Source: Kazachstania africana CBS 2517 (taxonomy: Eukaryota; Ascomycota; Saccharomycetes; Saccharomycetales; Saccharomycetaceae). Taken from it: a DNA stretch of 64,000 nucleotides. Below are positions 17,801 to 26,900 of the stretch, one piece after another; the stretch's first letter is position 1, and every line of letters begins with the position of its first letter. The stretch is from assembly GCF_000304475.1 (NCBI RefSeq), contig NC_018948.1:248001-312000 (forward strand). Direction: 5' to 3'. Position numbers and translations under genes: made by a program. Under the pieces are notes generated by a model, which ran no database searches, had not been told where the DNA came from, and saw nothing but the letters and a program-made list of their open reading frames with translations.

Positions 17801-19462
17801 AATATTAAATAAAGATAGGGCTGGAAATACCAATTCTGGGGTCAAAGGCTCGTCACTAATGAGGGTGAATATACCAAATGTGGAACATGTTACAAGTAGT
17901 GGGACACAATTCCATGCAAAATAAATCAGATTACTTGCAATACCAATCTTTTTGAGGTTCCCTATTTCTAAGTCGTTACGAACATGATCCAACTTTTGCA
18001 TCATTGGCTTTTCCCATGCATACAATTTTATAGACTTCATGGAATTTAAAATTTCTGTTATAGTTTTTATTCTTGCATCCTTGTATTTCATTTGAGTTTT
18101 TGTCAAAGTCTTGACCTTTTTAGATAGGTAAGAATTGACTGGCAACATGATGACCATCATAACAAGTCCAGCAATTATGGCATTACCTAACAAAAAGTAA
18201 AGAGAAAACAGAACTACGACAATTTGGATTGGAGCTCCAATAATTGTTTGAGAATTTTCAAAGAATCTTTGAATCCTCAGGACATCAACGGAGCTGAAGT
18301 TGATAATATCACCTGTAGAAAAGTCTTGCCTTGCTGCTAAAGAAAGGTTCAGGGCCTTTTTGTAGACCAATGTCATCAACGACCCTCTTATACCCAAACC
18401 AGCCTGGAAAATAATGATGTAGAAACGGTTATTCAACATTGTTGAGACGACACTAGTTAAGAAAAGCGCTACAGCTATGAAGACACCATGCAATACAGGG
18501 TAATATAGACTGGCATCAGTATTGAAACACATAATAAAAAGCCTTAGAAGCTGGGCTTCAACGATAGATAATAAATCTTTAATTGTCTCGAAAAACATGG
18601 CACCAAGCATTGTTAAGCCGAAGGTTTTTAGTATTGCCTTCAATAAGGAACTTGAGCCATTCCATTTTTCATTCTCCCATTTGGACTGGAAATTATCGCT
18701 GATTGAGCGAATGTCTAGATCTATAGGTGGTAACGGTAGGTTTTCTGGATCTTTTAGTTTCCCATTGTTGTATGTTTCTACAATCAATTTATTCATCCAG
18801 GTATAGGTTAAGTTGGCAAAAATGTGAACTTCTGGATACCAGTTGTTCTTCTCATAATAACATCTAATTTCTGGGGCTGATTCATAAAAGGCTACATCAT
18901 AAAGAAAAATACCTGCAGTATTAAGTAAGAGTAGGATGTCCGTCACTTGACCAACATTACCCTTAATGACATTGAAACGATCATCTGGATTGTGAGCAGA
19001 TCTCTGAACAACTTGGAAAAGCAGGAAAAAGATTTCTATGAAATAGTAGAACAACTGATTTCCGATAGAACATATACTTTTAAAATATTCTAGATACTGT
19101 GTAGGAAGTGAAACACAGAGCGTAAATAAGAACTTCAAACTCAAGGCCCATACTATAATAGGTGGATAGGACTCAGAATAAAGCACTTCGAAGAGTTGAA
19201 GCAAAACTAACGTGATCTGGAAACAGATAGATGATAAATGCAATATATGCCGACGGGAGAGTTTTCTAAATTTGAACATCCCAAAATGCACGTCAGGAGG
19301 ACATTTTCTAGTTCTAAATAGTTTGACTAACTGAATAAAACCAACCATAATAAAAAAGACTGATTGTACACTCGAACATAGTGCTAAGAAACATGGATTC
19401 AAAGCATTGATCGAAGGCCCTGGATAGGGCCTATACCCATATGGGCATGATATAGAGTTCAT
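14852..19462 (-). CDS. BPT1: Vacuolar ABC transporter of the MRP/ABCC class, Bpt1-like
   Basis: A 1536-residue full-length ABCC transporter. The N-terminus CPYGYRPYPG...ALNPCF is characteristic of Bpt1 and not of Ycf1, and starts the extra TMD0 membrane region. TMD1 follows, then NBD1 (Walker A GKVGSGKT near residue 657, signature LSGGQ near 757), a Ser-rich linker, TMD2, and NBD2 (Walker A GRTGAGKS near 1319, signature LSVGQ near 1432, Walker B VLVLDEATAAVD). The protein sits in the vacuolar membrane and exports bile pigments, glutathione conjugates and cadmium-glutathione into the vacuole. The S. cerevisiae gene is YLL015W, beside SDC25, the paralogue of CDC25; here CDC25 lies ~4.5 kb beyond it. 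The start is the first ATG of the frame and matches the family N-terminus. Confidence 0.9.
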   Translation of the reverse strand: MNSISCPYGYRPYPGPSINALNPCFLALCSSVQSVFFIMVGFIQLVKLFRTRKCPPDVHFGMFKFRKLSRRHILHLSSICFQITLVLLQLFEVLYSESYPPIIVWALSLKFLFTLCVSLPTQYLEYFKSICSIGNQLFYYFIEIFFLLFQVVQRSAHNPDDRFNVIKGNVGQVTDILLLLNTAGIFLYDVAFYESAPEIRCYYEKNNWYPEVHIFANLTYTWMNKLIVETYNNGKLKDPENLPLPPIDLDIRSISDNFQSKWENEKWNGSSSLLKAILKTFGLTMLGAMFFETIKDLLSIVEAQLLRLFIMCFNTDASLYYPVLHGVFIAVALFLTSVVSTMLNNRFYIIIFQAGLGIRGSLMTLVYKKALNLSLAARQDFSTGDIINFSSVDVLRIQRFFENSQTIIGAPIQIVVVLFSLYFLLGNAIIAGLVMMVIMLPVNSYLSKKVKTLTKTQMKYKDARIKTITEILNSMKSIKLYAWEKPMMQKLDHVRNDLEIGNLKKIGIASNLIYFAWNCVPLLVTCSTFGIFTLISDEPLTPELVFPALSLFNILNEAIYAIPSTINTMIEVTVSLNRLKKFLLSEELDRSFIEQTGKPANEYIPAVEIENATFLWKSQAQLINSENDDSEANIETTQVALKNIDHFTASPKSLTCVIGKVGSGKTTLLKAILGQLPCISGSKESISPKLSIRGESIAYCPQEAWIMNDTIKENILFGHKFDETYYTLTVAACELLADFDILPDGDQTLVGEKGISLSGGQKARVSLARAVYSRADIYLLDDILSAVDAGVSKKIVENVLDSNSGLLRNKTVILSTNTVSVLKHSQLIYALENGIIVERGNYNDIIESANSDDESKISALLKQFDVSLAKRESSNLSLTSKSQTAIPQDSTTKSDLIEDVDNEMSSLEDVSSRRASLATLRQRPLIRKNNPERKTKLEAEKTAVGSVKMSVYITYAKACGITGVFLFFIFLILSRIFDLCETFWLKHWSEVNKNRGSNEDVWKFVAVYALIGLGSAAFNIFRTIIMLLYCSIRGSKTLHDSMAKAIIRSPVQFFETTPIGRVINRFSSDIDSVDVNLQNVFSIFFRSILDYILTVILVSVAMPWFLLFNALIMIIYFYYEKLYIVQSRELKRLTSIAYSPIISLMSETLGGQMVISAYNHSKMFKFMNIERVQYNLNVLFTFRSTNRWLSIRLQSIGAFIILCTGLLALTTLRTSSPIGSGLIGLLMSYVLQVTSALTWIVRSTVQIETNIVSVERILEYCHLPPEAEDIIDSNRVERDWPQRGSIEFKNYTTTYRANLSPVLKNISVTINPSEKVGIVGRTGAGKSTLSLALFRILEAAEGTIFIDGVDISRIGLTDLRGNMAIIPQDAQAFEGTVRSNLDPFQKHTDVELWNVIELSHLKPHVLRMAEDDNLSGNLSGLDAKINENGSNLSVGQRQLLCLARALLNQSKVLVLDEATAAVDVETDKIIQETIRTQFKDRTILTIAHRLDTIMDNDKILVLDAGGVKEFDSPKNLLSDESTLFYQLCDKGNYLKK

Positions 19463-20096
19463 TTCTTCCTAACCAGCTACTCTGTAGTAATAGATTCGCT
19501 TTAATAAGAATCCCTCTAATACGGTTTTAATTATCCATTGAACACCAATCGATGGTTAACACCTCTATATAACTCATCACTATCTGTATTTATAGAGATG
19601 AGCTGCAGTCAAAATTTTCAGAGTACGGCGGGCGTCATTACAACTGGGTGCCATAAGAGAATTCATCGCTTTAACCTAGATCATATCCGATGCTTTAAAT
19701 CCGCCTTCGGGCGGATTTAAGATGTAGTTGTTTTACGTAATTAACTTTAAGCCTACTCCTGGGTGTATGCCAAGTAAAAAAATACGGTAGCCAAACGGCA
19801 ACGAGGTTGACAGAAATATGTTGCTCTAGTAGTAAATGACGTGAACATTAGAAGCGACGGCTTATGATGTTCTTCTTCTGAAGCACGACTGTTACACATG
19901 GCAGTCAATCTTTGCATACAATATTAGTTATGACAGTAAAATCTAAAATGAGTTAGATTTATAAATAAATAAAGAAATTATAAATAAATACTTAAGCCTG
20001 AGGCTTGAAATTTTACATGGACTGATGGATGAATAAAATAAAAAAGTGGAAAAATCATTGACTGTTCATACTTTGTTCATTGAATTTTAAGTCATA
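19463..20096. other. Intergenic BPT1-ACO1
   Basis: Upstream DNA of BPT1 and 3' flank of ACO1. It contains the inverted repeat annotated at 19695-19720. I found no gene, and no snoRNA or other known RNA could be recognised. Confidence 0.5.
19695..19720. repeat. Perfect 11-bp inverted repeat closed by TTCG
   Basis: TTAAATCCGCC, TTCG, GGCGGATTTAA. As RNA this would be an 11-bp stem closed by C(UUCG)G, the unusually stable tetraloop. As DNA it presents GGCGGA/TCCGCC half sites, as might bind a dimeric zinc-cluster factor. It lies ~230 bp upstream of BPT1. Confidence 0.85.
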
Positions 20097-22448
20097 TTAT
20101 TTTTTAGCTTTATCATTTCTAATTTTGTTCAAGGCGGAGCCAGCCTTAAACCATTCAATCTGTTCAGAATTGAACGTATGAGTTAATTCACAATCCCAGG
20201 CTTCTCCATCCTTGGGATGTACGATCATCTTTAAATTTTTACCAGGTGTAAGATCTTTTAGACCAACAATATCAATTTTATCATCTGGGTTGATTTTATC
20301 ATAATCTGCAACATCTTTGAAGTTCAAAGGTAACATACCTTGCTTCTTTAAGTTAGTTTCATGAATACGTGCAAATGATTTAGTAATAATAGCAAATCCA
20401 CCTAAGAATCTTGGTTCTAAAGCTGCATGTTCACGAGATGAACCTTCACCAAAATTTTCATCACCGATAACGACCCATTTAATTCCTTCGTCTCTATAGT
20501 CCCTTGCAGTATCAGGAACACCCTTATAGGCACCAGTATAAACATTCTTCACATTATTTGCCTTTTTGTTTTCTGCATTAATGGCACCAATCATATAATT
20601 ATTAGAGATATTCTCCAAATGACCTCTATATTTCAACCATGGACCGGCCATAGAAATGTGATCAGTTGTTGTCTTACCTAGTGACTTAATTAAGATAGGC
20701 ATATTCAGAGCATCTTTACCATCCCAAGGTTTAAAAGGTTCCAACAATTGTAAACGATCAGAAGTTGGAGCTACAAGAACTTCTACAGAAGCACGTTCCT
20801 TTGGTGGTGCTTGATAAGTATTTTCACCTGGATCATAACCACGTTCCGGTAACCCAACACCAAATGGTGGCTTTAGCATGAATTCGTTACCATCTTTATC
20901 TTTTAGTGAATCTGTAATTGGATTAAATCTAAGGTCACCAGCAATGGCAAAGGCTGTCACTAATTCTGGTGAAGCTACAAAGGCATGCGTCTCAGGATTA
21001 CCATCATTTCTTGAGGTGAAATTTCTGTTATATGAAGAAACAATGGTATTCTTTTCACCTTTCTTAATATCTTGACGATCCCATTGGCCAATACAAGGTC
21101 CACATGCGTTAGCCAATACAATACCTCCAAAATCTTTGAAAGTTTGTAATTGACCGTCACGTTCTATTGTAGCTCTAATTTGTTCTGAACCTGGAGTCAC
21201 GGTGAATAAAGTCTTTGCTTTCAAACCATGATCTGCAGCGTCTTTAATGATGGATGCAGAACGTGACATATCTTCATAAGAAGAATTAGTACAAGAACCA
21301 ATTAGACCCACTCTGATATCCAATGGCCAATTATTTTCTGTGGCGACGTCCTTTAATTTAGAGATAGGTGTGGCTAAATCTGGAGTAAATGGACCATTGA
21401 CATAAGGTTCCAAAGTACTTAAATCGATTTCAATGACTTCATCATATTCACAACCTTCATCAGCGGATAATAAATCTTTTTGATACAATTTGGCAAAATC
21501 TGCAATTTTCTCACGACGTGTAGCTTTTAGGTATTCGATCATTGGTTGATTGAATGGGAATACGGATGTTGTTGCACCAATTTCTGCACCCATATTACAA
21601 ATTGTACCCATACCGGTAGCAGAGAAAGTGTTACAACCTTCACCGAAATATTCCACAATTTTACCGGTACCACCTTTAACTGTTGTGATACCTGCCAATT
21701 TTAAGATAATATCCTTTGGGGAGGTCCAACCGTTCATTTTACCAGTCAACTTGACACCAAGGATTTTTGGAGCTTTCAATTCCCAAGGTAAATCAGACAT
21801 TACATCGACAGCATCGGCACCACCTACCCCGATGGCTAATTGACCCAAACCACCAGCATTTGGAGTATGAGAGTCAGTACCAATTATTAAAGCACCTGGG
21901 AACGCATAATTTTCTAATATAATTTGATGAATGATACCAGAACCTGGCTTCCAGAAACCCATATTATATTTTGCAGTTGAAGAAGCTAGGAAATCGAAAA
22001 CTTCTTTATTTAGGTCAATGGCTCTCTTCAAATCCTTCTCACCTCCTACTTGAGCTTGAATTAAATGGTCACAATGTACCGTTACTGGTTTTGCTACTTG
22101 AGGTAAACCTGCAGACATAAATTGTAATATAGCCATTTGAGCTGTAGCATCTTGACAAGCGACTCTATCCGGCCTTAACTTCAAATATGACACACCACGC
22201 TGAATATCTTGTTCATGAGGATTATCTAGATGTCCATAAAGAATCTTTTCTGCATAAGTTAAAGGTCTTCCTAATCTTTTCCTGACAATATCTACATTTT
22301 GTAAATCATTTCTATAATTTATGAATGAGAAATCTTCCAATAAATTTTGGTTAACTTTTGAATTTCTATTTAGATTATTTGTGACTGTGGCCAGTGAACG
22401 TTTACCGATGGGTCCTTTAAAAAAGGTAGTAGTACGTACAGATAACAT
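20097..22448 (-). CDS. ACO1: Aconitate hydratase, mitochondrial
   Basis: A 783-residue aconitase, nearly colinear with S. cerevisiae Aco1 (778). It converts citrate to isocitrate in the TCA cycle and is also associated with mitochondrial DNA maintenance. The first ~20 residues ([22 protein letters not shown]) form a basic mitochondrial presequence. The three [4Fe-4S] ligands are visible as GSCTNSS (near residue 382) and ACGPCIGQW (near 449). Substrate and hinge segments ([37 protein letters not shown]) are intact. The predicted product is the aconitase rather than the homoaconitase paralogue because the sequence follows Aco1 throughout. A CCAAT box (CCAATTGG, 22756-22763), a possible Hap2/3/4/5 site, is ~310 bp upstream. 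Confidence 0.97.
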   Translation of the reverse strand: MLSVRTTTFFKGPIGKRSLATVTNNLNRNSKVNQNLLEDFSFINYRNDLQNVDIVRKRLGRPLTYAEKILYGHLDNPHEQDIQRGVSYLKLRPDRVACQDATAQMAILQFMSAGLPQVAKPVTVHCDHLIQAQVGGEKDLKRAIDLNKEVFDFLASSTAKYNMGFWKPGSGIIHQIILENYAFPGALIIGTDSHTPNAGGLGQLAIGVGGADAVDVMSDLPWELKAPKILGVKLTGKMNGWTSPKDIILKLAGITTVKGGTGKIVEYFGEGCNTFSATGMGTICNMGAEIGATTSVFPFNQPMIEYLKATRREKIADFAKLYQKDLLSADEGCEYDEVIEIDLSTLEPYVNGPFTPDLATPISKLKDVATENNWPLDIRVGLIGSCTNSSYEDMSRSASIIKDAADHGLKAKTLFTVTPGSEQIRATIERDGQLQTFKDFGGIVLANACGPCIGQWDRQDIKKGEKNTIVSSYNRNFTSRNDGNPETHAFVASPELVTAFAIAGDLRFNPITDSLKDKDGNEFMLKPPFGVGLPERGYDPGENTYQAPPKERASVEVLVAPTSDRLQLLEPFKPWDGKDALNMPILIKSLGKTTTDHISMAGPWLKYRGHLENISNNYMIGAINAENKKANNVKNVYTGAYKGVPDTARDYRDEGIKWVVIGDENFGEGSSREHAALEPRFLGGFAIITKSFARIHETNLKKQGMLPLNFKDVADYDKINPDDKIDIVGLKDLTPGKNLKMIVHPKDGEAWDCELTHTFNSEQIEWFKAGSALNKIRNDKAKK

Positions 22449-23213
22449 CTTTATGCGAAATTTTTTCCCTGGTAATATTAGTTTTTATTGTAGTAGTAAA
22501 ATGCTTTTTCCCTTAAATGAGACTATGAAGAAGACTTTTAAAAAAAAAAAAACGAAGTTGAGTCTTCCTATTAGTAAAAGAGGTATAGTCGATATATATG
22601 TGTGTCTCAAATTTATCTTCGAAAGAAAGGAAGTTCAAGATACAAGATTCATATATGCGGAACTTCAAGGAGATAACTACTCTTTTTTTCCATATATATA
22701 TATATATATTTATATGAACTTGAGAATCTACATTCATCAATTGACCATAAACAAACCAATTGGATGGGAGGTCATCAAAAAGATAAGGGATTCAATTTCT
22801 ATTAAGCTATTTTGTGAGAAAAAAAAAATAATTTTAAATCTTGAAGTTTGAATTCCGAGCTTTTCTGATCGAATCAATTCCAATAAATGACTTTCACCGA
22901 GAAGTCGGAAACCGATTTTGCCGCGGAGCAGTCAATGAAGACAGCGGCAGCAGCAGTCGTCACGAGAAATCACAGTGGAAATTGTCACTCAGACGCAAAA
23001 AGCAGGTTACCCGATATTCCGGAGAACAGCAGCAAAATAAAAAAAACCTGATCGATTGATTAGATTTTAGATATGCATTGGCTTTTAAAGATAAGATAAG
23101 ATTAAGAATCATCCAAAAAATTTATTATATGATTTGTTATATAAAAAGCTGTATTTATTAACTATATAAAGATGCCATGTTTTATCGTGTTTTTTATGTT
23201 TTTTTTGTAAATA
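22449..23213. other. ACO1 promoter region
   Basis: Contains an AT dinucleotide run (22695-22710), a CCAATTGG at 22756-22763 and a GC-richer patch at ~22895-22990. Frames on the plus strand here start at TTG or are extensions of ACO1 antisense frames through the AT run; none is called. Confidence 0.5.
22756..22763. promoter_or_regulatory. CCAAT box, possible Hap complex site
   Basis: CCAATTGG reads CCAAT on both strands, 308 bp upstream of ACO1. TCA-cycle genes in this family are commonly activated by the Hap2/3/4/5 complex through CCAAT. A single motif match, so tentative. Confidence 0.35.
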
Positions 23214-23438
23214 TCACTTTCGTATGTGATTGCCGACTGTCTCAATGTCGTCATTATCAGAACTAACTACAATGACAGGCTTCGATTTAGTCTTATCAAT
23301 ATCAGTCTCTTGATATTTATTAATCAGTATACTATTGAACTTGGCTACTCTACCGTAACATTTTTTTGTGGTTACTATCGGTCCAAAACTTTTCGGTAAA
23401 GCAACGCTTAATTTATTATAAAATAGTTTAGAAGACAT
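23214..23438 (-). CDS. Small ORF of 74 residues, possibly mitochondrial, unknown function
   Basis: ATG at 23438 begins MSSKLFYNKLSVALPKSF, a basic and amphipathic N-terminus that resembles a mitochondrial presequence. It continues with KKCYGRVAKFNSIL and an acidic end. The frame is open further upstream to 23573, but that extension is coded by an AT dinucleotide run (Tyr-Ile repeats) that is more likely the TATA region, so I prefer 23438. It lies on the same strand between ACO1 and CDC25, the interval in which S. cerevisiae has the small uncharacterised YLR307C-A; homology to it is a positional guess only. No domain is recognised. Confidence 0.45.
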   Translation of the reverse strand: MSSKLFYNKLSVALPKSFGPIVTTKKCYGRVAKFNSILINKYQETDIDKTKSKPVIVVSSDNDDIETVGNHIRK

Positions 23439-23925
23439 TATTATTTGTATTGAATCTTGGAATCTGTTATAAGTATTATTATCTTGTACGCAATTAAGTC
23501 CTATGCGACTTATATATATATATATATCTATGTTTTGACAAGACTGCTTTCCATTCATTTCGCTTATCAACATTACCTACAAATGCGCTCGAATGGAAAA
23601 ATGATATCTTGATTGTTGTTCCGTCGTGGATTTCATAATAGACGTTATCTCTCTCTTATCTTGTGGCAATAATGCCAAGTTATATGCGAATATCACATCA
23701 TACATTTATTATGCTCAGAGAAAATGTAATGGTTTGAGTTTTTCTTCCCTCCCATTCATCCGACACGACGCCCTACGTGAAGACAACCCTTTTATTTATT
23801 ATACAACGAACAAAAAAATGGATGAATGGATGATGGAAAAATTTACTCAGATAATCAAAGTTCATTATGATATATATGATCTAGCCTTATTTATTTGCTT
23901 ACTCATTTATTTAATGTATGATGAC
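23439..23925. other. Intergenic region between CDC25 and the small ORF
   Basis: Holds the AT run at 23512-23527 (possible TATA for the small ORF). A plus-strand frame to 23937 lacks an ATG start and overlaps the CDC25 3' end; not called. Confidence 0.45.
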
Positions 23926-26900
23926 TTAACCGAATAACTTTGATGACTGCTTTTTCTTACCAAACTTTAAGAAATTATTATTCCTATCATCATTACCTCT
24001 TGTATCATTGATATTAGTACTGTTCCTATCATTCTTATCTGGTATACTGGCATCGCGACTATTTGCAGTGGTAGTAGCAGTGATTGTATCAGAGCTCCTA
24101 ACTGTATATGAATTATTCTCACTGGATAATTCCAATTGACTTTTCAAATTAGTATCTACACTACCAGTAGCACTATTAGTTATTCTTGGCTCCATTTCCA
24201 ATGATAAATAGTACTGTTTTTCAATATGGGGGATTTTCTCCAACGATCCTTCAATAAATGCTTGTATCTCATCCATTCTTTTCAATTTGTAATGAACCCT
24301 CTTATAACTCAGTATCTCTTCAATGATATCAACTATCTTATTTCTTTTACTAAAGTTTATTATACTGTTAGAACCATGCAAAAATTCAGGATTACCGGCA
24401 AACGTAAAAGTCAAATCTGATAAATAAACACCAAAGAATGGTACACACGCAACATTCTTCACAGATTCTAACAAGCCTCTGTAACGAATAAAATTTCTCT
24501 TAGAATCCATTAAATTGTTTAGATTTCTCAAAGTCTCATTTAAATCACTAGGTATCAGTTGCCATGTCTTCTTTAATCTATAAACAGGGGATGAGTATAG
24601 ACCTGAAACAATAGCTGTCATTGATGAAAAATTGTTCAATTCCTTACAATATTCCGCAACTTTGATGAAAAATTGTATTACTTTCGATCTCTTCTTAACA
24701 TCACTTTGTTTAACTATACTGTACGAAACGTAATTTGTCACTGCGTTTGCGTTTTTAATAAGATTTGAAATATTTAATGAACCTCCCATATTACAGTATT
24801 TAGTGCCCCAGACTCTATCAAGACATTCAAACATTGTTATCCTTAAATACAAATAATGAGATAAAATCGTCAATTGTGTGGCATAATTATAGGGATCAAT
24901 ATCCAGCAATTTCAGTTTTTTCAATCTAAAGAAGGATGAAGGTGATGAAGAAGCCATATTACCAGACGCCAATTTATTTTTTGATTTCGTCTTAGTTTCT
25001 ATACTACTCTTCGGTGTAAGTTCAGTACTTGACGTTAATTTCTCTTCACTTTCTCCGTTTTTCTCCTTGATATGAGTAGGAGTAGTTGTAGGATCTATAA
25101 TATATTCCTTAATTTCTTGTAATAGCTCATCGGATCCGGGAACTTTTTCACTAATTGCAAATTGAGCAAAATTTTCAATAGATGACAATCCAGGTTCCGT
25201 GTAGTTCGGATTCCAATATTGTTGGAAAAATGTCTTTAATATACTAACAACACGGCACTTTATAGGTTTCAATTTTTTTTCAATCCAAATATTGTATTCA
25301 TCATAACTTAAGCCCTCAGGTGGATACAAATTGTATCTGTAAATTAAAGAGTAGAAAAACTCCTTCGTAGTAAAGATACTTCTAAAGGTAATTAAGAAAG
25401 CCACGTTAAAAGATGGATCAATTAATTCAGGATTCGTCAAATATTCAATCAAAGCTTCTTTAGTACCACCTTTGACATTCCCTTTGATATCATAAATTAA
25501 TGTGTGTTCAAATTCAGGTTGTAAAAACCAAGGTAGGTCAGTATAATATTTCTTCTTTTTGGTAACTGAAGCATCTTTTCCTTGTACAGTATCGGAAAGG
25601 TAATCCTCCTCATCCTTCTCTTCTTCATCCGAGTTATATTCAAACCATTTTTCTTGTTCACCTCTTAACAATTCTGTTGTCAAATTGTTTTTCATCATTC
25701 TTGCAGCATAGTTCAATAAATTTTCCTTTTCTTCAACCAGCTGCTCAACAATTAGACATGCGACATCTGCAATTTCAACGTATTTCTCACATGAGATTTT
25801 GAAGTCATCTGAAAGATCCAAAAATTCTATATCATTGAATTCCACATCTTGCTGCACTAAATATTTGAAGAGATTCAATGCTTTCTTATCCATTTTTTTC
25901 ATGAGTTTATCATCCCTGTAAGTTTTAGGCAAAAGTGCAGGTTCATTGTACCCAACTTTGAAATTGGACCTCATCGAAGAGAAAATATACGGGTCATCTA
26001 ATGTTGTATGTTGAGTAGACATTATTAATCTGATTAGAATATCATGGAAAGCTTGCTTAATATCAAAAAATTCCGTCAATACTCCTGCTATGGAAGTCAT
26101 GGCATGTTTCAAGAACTCAGAGCTCTCATTATCAAGTTCTTTTGTCGGGAATTTAATTAACCTCTTCAAATTAATGAAAATCGTCAAATCTAAATTCTCT
26201 AACACTTCTATTAATACAGTATTTTTATTCATTTGTTCGTAAGTTTTAGAGTTCAACTCTAAATTACGAACCTTAGTCCTTGGTTGATTTAACACATCTA
26301 ATTCACCTCCGTTAGCCAAGCTAAATTTCTCATAAATCTCTTGAGAGACTCTTCTGAGTATTGCTACTGTTTCATTATTTAATGGATACTTGGACTTTCT
26401 CTTTGAAACCCTGGACCTTGAGAAGGTTCTATTATGTGATGGCCGACTCGGCAATGTACCTCCCGATAGGTTTGGATAACTCATCGAGTTTGCGGATAGG
26501 TCTTCATTTGTAATTGATCCTGCAGGCAACCCAGCTGCCAAAGCAATAGCATTCGCCATCTTGTTCGGTATTTTTGTATTTAGTTCTTGTAGCGTCGGAG
26601 GCCCGACTGCAGTGGTTCCATCGTTGTTTTTTGATGGAATATTACCACTCATTGGACTCGTCAGGTTATAAGGATCCGATGAAGATGAAGATGAAAATGT
26701 AGCCATATGTCCATTTACTGGGTAGATAAATACAGAAAAGGGATTCGACCAGGAACCTCCATTGAAGGAACCTCTAAAAAATCTAGGTAGCACTTGAGGA
26801 AGAGTGTTATTATCAACACCTACCACAGACTTCTGTAAAACTTTATGTAAAGATTGTATTGTTTTCAAAAATTTGTTTAATTCCTGGTCAATGTTTTCAA

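Noticed and set aside
22321..22851. 176-residue plus-strand frame across the ACO1 5' end
   Set aside because: Antisense to the ACO1 presequence and extended through an AT dinucleotide run (Tyr-Ile repeats).
23626..23937. 103-residue plus-strand frame overlapping the CDC25 3' end
   Set aside because: Starts at GTG, has no ATG until near its end and overlaps the coding sequence of CDC25.
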